From Littorina saxatilis (Eukaryota > Mollusca > Gastropoda > Littorinimorpha > Littorinidae): a stretch of DNA of 64,000 nucleotides. The stretch is from contig NC_090260.1 in assembly GCF_037325665.1 (NCBI RefSeq), positions 34,434,444 to 34,498,443 on the forward strand. Reading direction: 5' to 3'. Both the position numbers and the translations under genes were made by a program. Each line of letters opens with the position of its first letter. The stretch's first letter is position 1. The notes under the pieces were generated by a model, which was not told the origin of the DNA, ran no database searches, and worked only from the letters and a program-made list of their open reading frames with translations. This document shows, in pieces, positions 60,195-64,000 of the stretch.

Positions 60195-60699
60195 AGCCAA
60201 ATTATAAAGTTTTGTCGGCCTCTGACGTCACATGACTCAAAGAAGGGAAATCCAATCTCCAATCGATACATTGTCTGTTTGGTAATGTCTACGTATATAT
60301 AAATACATGTCAATATGACTTAATTCCCCCTCGTACTGATAACGGCATGGATGTGCCAAGAGTTTATCCAGTACCTTTCTCATGAGAGTAGCCGCTCTGT
60401 CTAGGAGGCATAGTTAATTGTGTGTTGTAACAACATCCGTTTAGCAAATATGTTATATTTTCCAAAATATGAAATGATAAACATTGTATCCCTTGTATGA
60501 ACCTGACTAGAGCCAGTGTTATTTAAGGGCGGCCTCTTATTGTTAGGTCCTGTTGTCTACTTCTGAGAACCTAGTCGTAGGATTAGGTGACAACAGTAGA
60601 GATGTGGCCTTGTTAAAGGTCAAAGGCTTAGGTTTTGCCTACGAACCAGGAATAAGTAGAGGCATGACAACATTATAGGAAGCTCCCCTGTGAGTATTA

Positions 60700-61000
60700 T
60701 TCAGAGCCTTGCTCGATCTTGCATGTTGTGAAAACTCAGCTGAGTGTAATACTCATGTGTTAACAACCAAGTTTATTCATGCCCCTAAGGCATGGTTTCA
60801 ACTGTATATTATTCATAACATGTCATTCAAGTGTAATGTACATCAATTGTGCACTGGAACAGAACATAAGTATATGTGTGTGCCTGTTCTAATTGAATTT
60901 GAAGAGCTGTCTCCTGGCACTGTGGTATCAACAGATTTTAGCTGAGTGTAAATCTCAAAGTGTAAACACTTGAGTTTATCCATAAGTTAAATCTTTTACC
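60700..61000. repeat. Weak direct repeat, otherwise no feature
   Basis: 'Agctgagtgtaa' followed by 'gtgttaacaa'-like and 'agtttatccat'-like motifs occurs near 60735 and 60951. No gene is seen from 60200 to 61500. Confidence 0.4.
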
Positions 61001-61520
61001 ACTCAGATAGCTGATTTAAACACTCCATGAAAATGGAATTTGTAACATCAACTGACTTTTTTGATACCCTTTGCCAAGAATAAAAGGATTATATCCCAAT
61101 AAAGATGTCCCATCTGTGTTTGCATACACTTTAATTCTTCCTTGTCAATTTAAAAAAAAATTTTTTTTTTTTTTTTTTAAATATATATTTATAATGTGTA
61201 TGTATGCACGCATACAAGTTTACAAGTTAATCAAGTTAAGTTGGCAAGGAAAGTATTCTTTATCCAATTTGAAGAAGTACCACCACGTGGTCTCTGTGAG
61301 TCCACCATGATCATCTGATAAAAATACCAAAACCATAATCTGCCAACCGCAGAAAACATCGTTTCCCAGAAACATAGGAGAGAGAATTACTTGCCTTTCT
61401 CTCAGAGTAAAGGAAGTTCCCTCCGTAATATTCCCGGAGGCGCATATCTCAATCTCAGTGTTTGGTTTTCTTTCCAAGCGGGCGAGGTTTGTTGTTGTTA
61501 TTCTTCGATACAACCCGCTT

Positions 61521-61722
61521 TCAGTTCTATCAGCGTTCAAGCGTACTGCGGTCCGTATCTACGCTGCCCGCAAAAGTCATCCCAGTTTGTAATGACCGAA
61601 GTATTCATACGCCATATGTAACATTCGCGGGCGCTCTGTGCCTTCAGTTCAATCAGCGTTCAAGCGTACTGCGTTCCGTATCTACGCTGCCCGCAAAAGT
61701 CATCGCAGTTTGTAACAAGGAA
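61521..61722. repeat. 124-bp direct repeat
   Basis: 'Atcagcgttcaagcgtactg' and 'tccgtatctacgctgcccgc' occur at about 61529 and 61653. The spacer holds 'gaagtattcatacgccatat', which recurs at 63279. Confidence 0.85.
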
Positions 61723-62224
61723 CTTAGTCGATAAATATCGACAGGGGGCCGACAAATGGTTTAAATGGGAAATGTGTGTATATGGGTGTGGGTTTGAAAC
61801 AAACAAACAAACCAACCCATGTGAACCCCGGGCCGCAGGCCTTCGATGTAGTGATTGAAAAAAAAAGGATGTTCTCAAATGGTTCAATTCTCATTTGGTC
61901 TGATTCTCAAATGGTACCGGTATACTCCCCCCGCCCTGGCCGCAGGCCTAGGAGTAAAATTTTTATAGACACTGACCTTCTTCCCAGGGGTCATTGACCC
62001 AGTTTTAGCTATGAGAGGTGGTTCGCACAGAGGCTGTAGAGTATACTGGGGCGGTCTCTTTGATGTCTTGAGAGGAAACTTGGCCAGGGTAGTACATGCA
62101 CCAGAACTGGTGGACACCAAGGACAAACATGAAATCGAAGCAGTTTGCTTTCAGAGAGAACGGTCGTCAGCAACTCAAACTTCTCTGTTTTCTTTTTTTT
62201 TTTAAATCTGACTTTCTTTGTGGC

Positions 62225-62322
62225 CCCCTGACTCCGCCCCCTCCCTCTGTAAGGACCCTCCTCCACAAGGACCGATTTTTGTCAACATTTTAAAGGTCGC
62301 TAGAGAGGGGTTCCACTGTATG
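62225..62322. mobile_element. Single end of a pogo-like element
   Basis: 'Gtaaggaccctcctccacaa' and a closing 'gagaggggttccactg' followed by TA match the right end of the CAGTGGAACC family. No partner end found. Confidence 0.45.
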
Positions 62323-62990
62323 ACCTAACCGCTACTGGCAGACGGCCTCAATCTTCACGCGCAAAGACGAGATTAATAGGTGCTCGGTTTTGGTATTTTG
62401 AATTACATTACATTAAACCTTTGTTGGGTTTCATGGTCATGGCAACAGCCATAATAATATTACATGATGTATAATATCATATTTCAGCATATGTGAATTA
62501 CATGTCATCATACTAAACTGTCATACATTTTTATTCCTACATTATTCTGATTGATCACAACCAAACCTACTATCATTGGACACATCCAAATGCAAGCGCC
62601 TGTTCTTGACAATTTCTCTCTGATCTAAATATAAAATCAGTGCAATTTCCTGGGTCGGGCTTTGCCACAGACACTCACGGTTTGGCCTGTAGGTAAAATG
62701 TACAATGTATTTTCTGATTTGTGCACAAAAGCTTTTTTTCTTTTTTCTTTTTTTTAACATAACAATGTTTAATGTCACTGTATGTTTAAAAGACCATGGT
62801 CATATTTGTAAAAAAAATGTTAAATTAGAAAATAAATAACATTTTGGTTCATGATTTTTCCTACACCTGTGCTAAAAATAAGAAATAAAAATGTCGGGTA
62901 TATAAGTCACTCAAATACAGCTAGGTATGAATGGCTCGGTTTGAGTTTGTTGCAGTTGACCCTGCACAATGCGACATATCATGTTTTTGT

Positions 62991-63190
62991 TGAACAATTT
63001 TGACGTCACCCCTCCCATAGGGTGACGTATTTCACAACTTCCTGTGTTACACAAACTCTGTGATGACCAATTTTGACGTCACCCCTCCCATAGGGTGACG
63101 GATTTCACAACTTTCTACAGATGAACAATTTTGACGTCACCCCTCCCATAGGGTGACGGATGTCACAACTTCCTGTGTACACAAACTGAT
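62991..63190. promoter_or_regulatory. Triple repeat with TGACGTCA (CRE) sites
   Basis: Three units of about 60-70 bp each contain TGACGTCA (63001-63008, 63074-63081, 63132-63139), immediately followed by the dyad cgtcacccctcccata-gggtgacg. 'Gatgacgtatttcacaac' follows. Full CRE sites bind CREB/ATF bZIP factors. Promoter function is inferred. Confidence 0.55.
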
Positions 63191-63208
63191 GACGTATTTC
63201 ACAACAAA

Positions 63209-63515
63209 ATGGCGCTGCCCATGGTCAACCTCGAAACTATCCGTATAGAATGGGGGCGTCCTCGCCCCCATAATGACAGAAGTATTCATACGCCGTATGT
63301 AACCTTCGCGGGCGCTCGGTACTTTGTACGCCTAAAAATTCGGATCAGAAATGCGCTTCCGGTCGGGATAACGCGCATGGTAAACATCGCTGTAGTCGAT
63401 AAAAAGCTGTTAAAACGCAAAAAACTTCCGGGTAATTTCGAAGTTGAAGGTCTTGTTCGTATTCCTACATTGATGTGCAGGGTGACCTGCCGTTGCTTTC
63501 CATTGAAAGCGGCAA
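63209..63515 (+). CDS. Uncertain 5' exon-like open frame
   Basis: An ATG-started frame of 102 codons ends at a strong donor, CAAG|GTAAGT. It lies 20 bp after the CRE repeats. The peptide (MALPMVNLETIRIEWGRPR at the start, KKLLKRKKLPGNF inside) matches nothing I know. Part of its DNA recurs near 61590, which argues for repeat origin. Confidence 0.2.
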
Positions 63516-64000
63516 GGTAAGTTATCGTTCGCGGAGTTCTATTGCGCCAATGAAACCGGTCCAACCGCTGTAAATATCTGTTCGACATTCGTAACGACTG
63601 AGTAAAGAATAGTTGTCGTTCAGTTGCATGTTCACTAGTTAAGAAAGACAAGTAACGGAGCCTGTTAGGCTCTGTGTGTCAACAAGGTATCATTGATGAT
63701 TGAAGTACCTTCTACTTATGACCAAGTAACTTTGTTACATTTTTAAGCCGTTTCACTTTCATTTTCACGGTTCGTTACGTTGTTCAACGTGATGAATCAT
63801 TGAATGTATACGGGCGTAGTAATCGCCCTTAAAAAGGAAAGCCCAAACCGTGATTGAAGGTGAATGTTGTAGTTCCTGTGAAGGAAGTCTTCTTAGACGG
63901 GAAAGGTCTAAATACACGTCTAGCTCCCCGTAGCAAGAAATTGAAACTGGGGATTATGGGCATTGGCACATGCGCAGAGAGGTACTACCGACAAAGGGAG

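Larger units (their letters stand above)
55606..64000. mobile_element. Large terminal-inverted-repeat element, broken, right end outside window
   Basis: The left end 55788-55857 is repeated in inverted orientation at 63930-64000 ('ctctctgcgcatgtgccaat', 'gcccataatccccagtttca'). The match ends inward at about 55857 and 63943 and runs outward past the window end, as expected for terminal repeats about 8.1 kb apart. The interior has no long open frame and looks decayed by many breaks. The family is undetermined: a large DNA transposon, a DIRS-like or a Polinton-like fossil are all open. Two inverted copies of a short MITE are an alternative. Confidence 0.5.

Noticed and set aside
61391-61734. 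Pair of + strand frames of 76-90 codons
   Set aside because: Both derive from a 124-bp direct repeat and contain no recognisable domain.

Overview
The window is animal nuclear DNA, AT-leaning and very rich in (TG)n/(CA)n microsatellites, tRNA-derived SINEs and short non-autonomous DNA transposons, with two spliced protein-coding genes on the + strand. The repeat repertoire resembles what I know from molluscs, probably a caenogastropod snail such as a periwinkle. It includes SINEs whose 3' parts carry the 'cccacgaacgcagaag' motif, SINEs ending in a 'gcgatataa' motif, TTTAGTCAAG-ended elements and pogo-like elements with CAGTGGAACC ends. The species assignment is from memory of these repeats and is not proven here.

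Layout. 1-17 kb is intergenic: microsatellites, several MITE-like elements, a 100-bp minisatellite (5.3-6.1 kb), two foldback elements (10.1-10.5 kb), a TA-flanked transposon carrying a second element inside it (11.0-12.7 kb), a 200-N assembly gap (14763-14962) and a tandem duplication next to that gap. 17.35-39.44 kb is a 15-coding-exon RALBP1/RLIP76 homologue, the Ral effector with a RhoGAP domain. All splice sites are GT-AG, the phases agree throughout, and the coding total is 2787 nt (928 codons plus stop). A long repeat-invaded 3' UTR probably ends at an AATAAA near 44.36 kb. A GC-richer, CRE-bearing stretch with a good splice donor at 46.5-46.73 kb probably marks the promoter and first non-coding exon of gene 2. 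Gene 2 has coding exons at 51.19-54.81 kb and encodes a conserved-looking coiled-coil protein of unknown function that continues past the last exon seen. From about 55.6 kb to the window end lies what looks like one large decayed element bounded by terminal inverted repeats, whose right end runs off the window. It holds degenerate minus-strand coding-like repeats, a 144-bp near-perfect palindrome, a second foldback and a triple repeat carrying full TGACGTCA sites.

Most unusual observation. At least five exons of the two host genes have a partial copy of their own edge, including the splice-site neighbourhood, in the adjacent intron (27.6, 29.5, 35.96, 38.97 and 53.4 kb). The tRNA-SINEs also show head swapping: two different tRNA-related heads are joined to the same 3' body. 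Transposon nesting is deep; one pogo-like element carries two independent later insertions.
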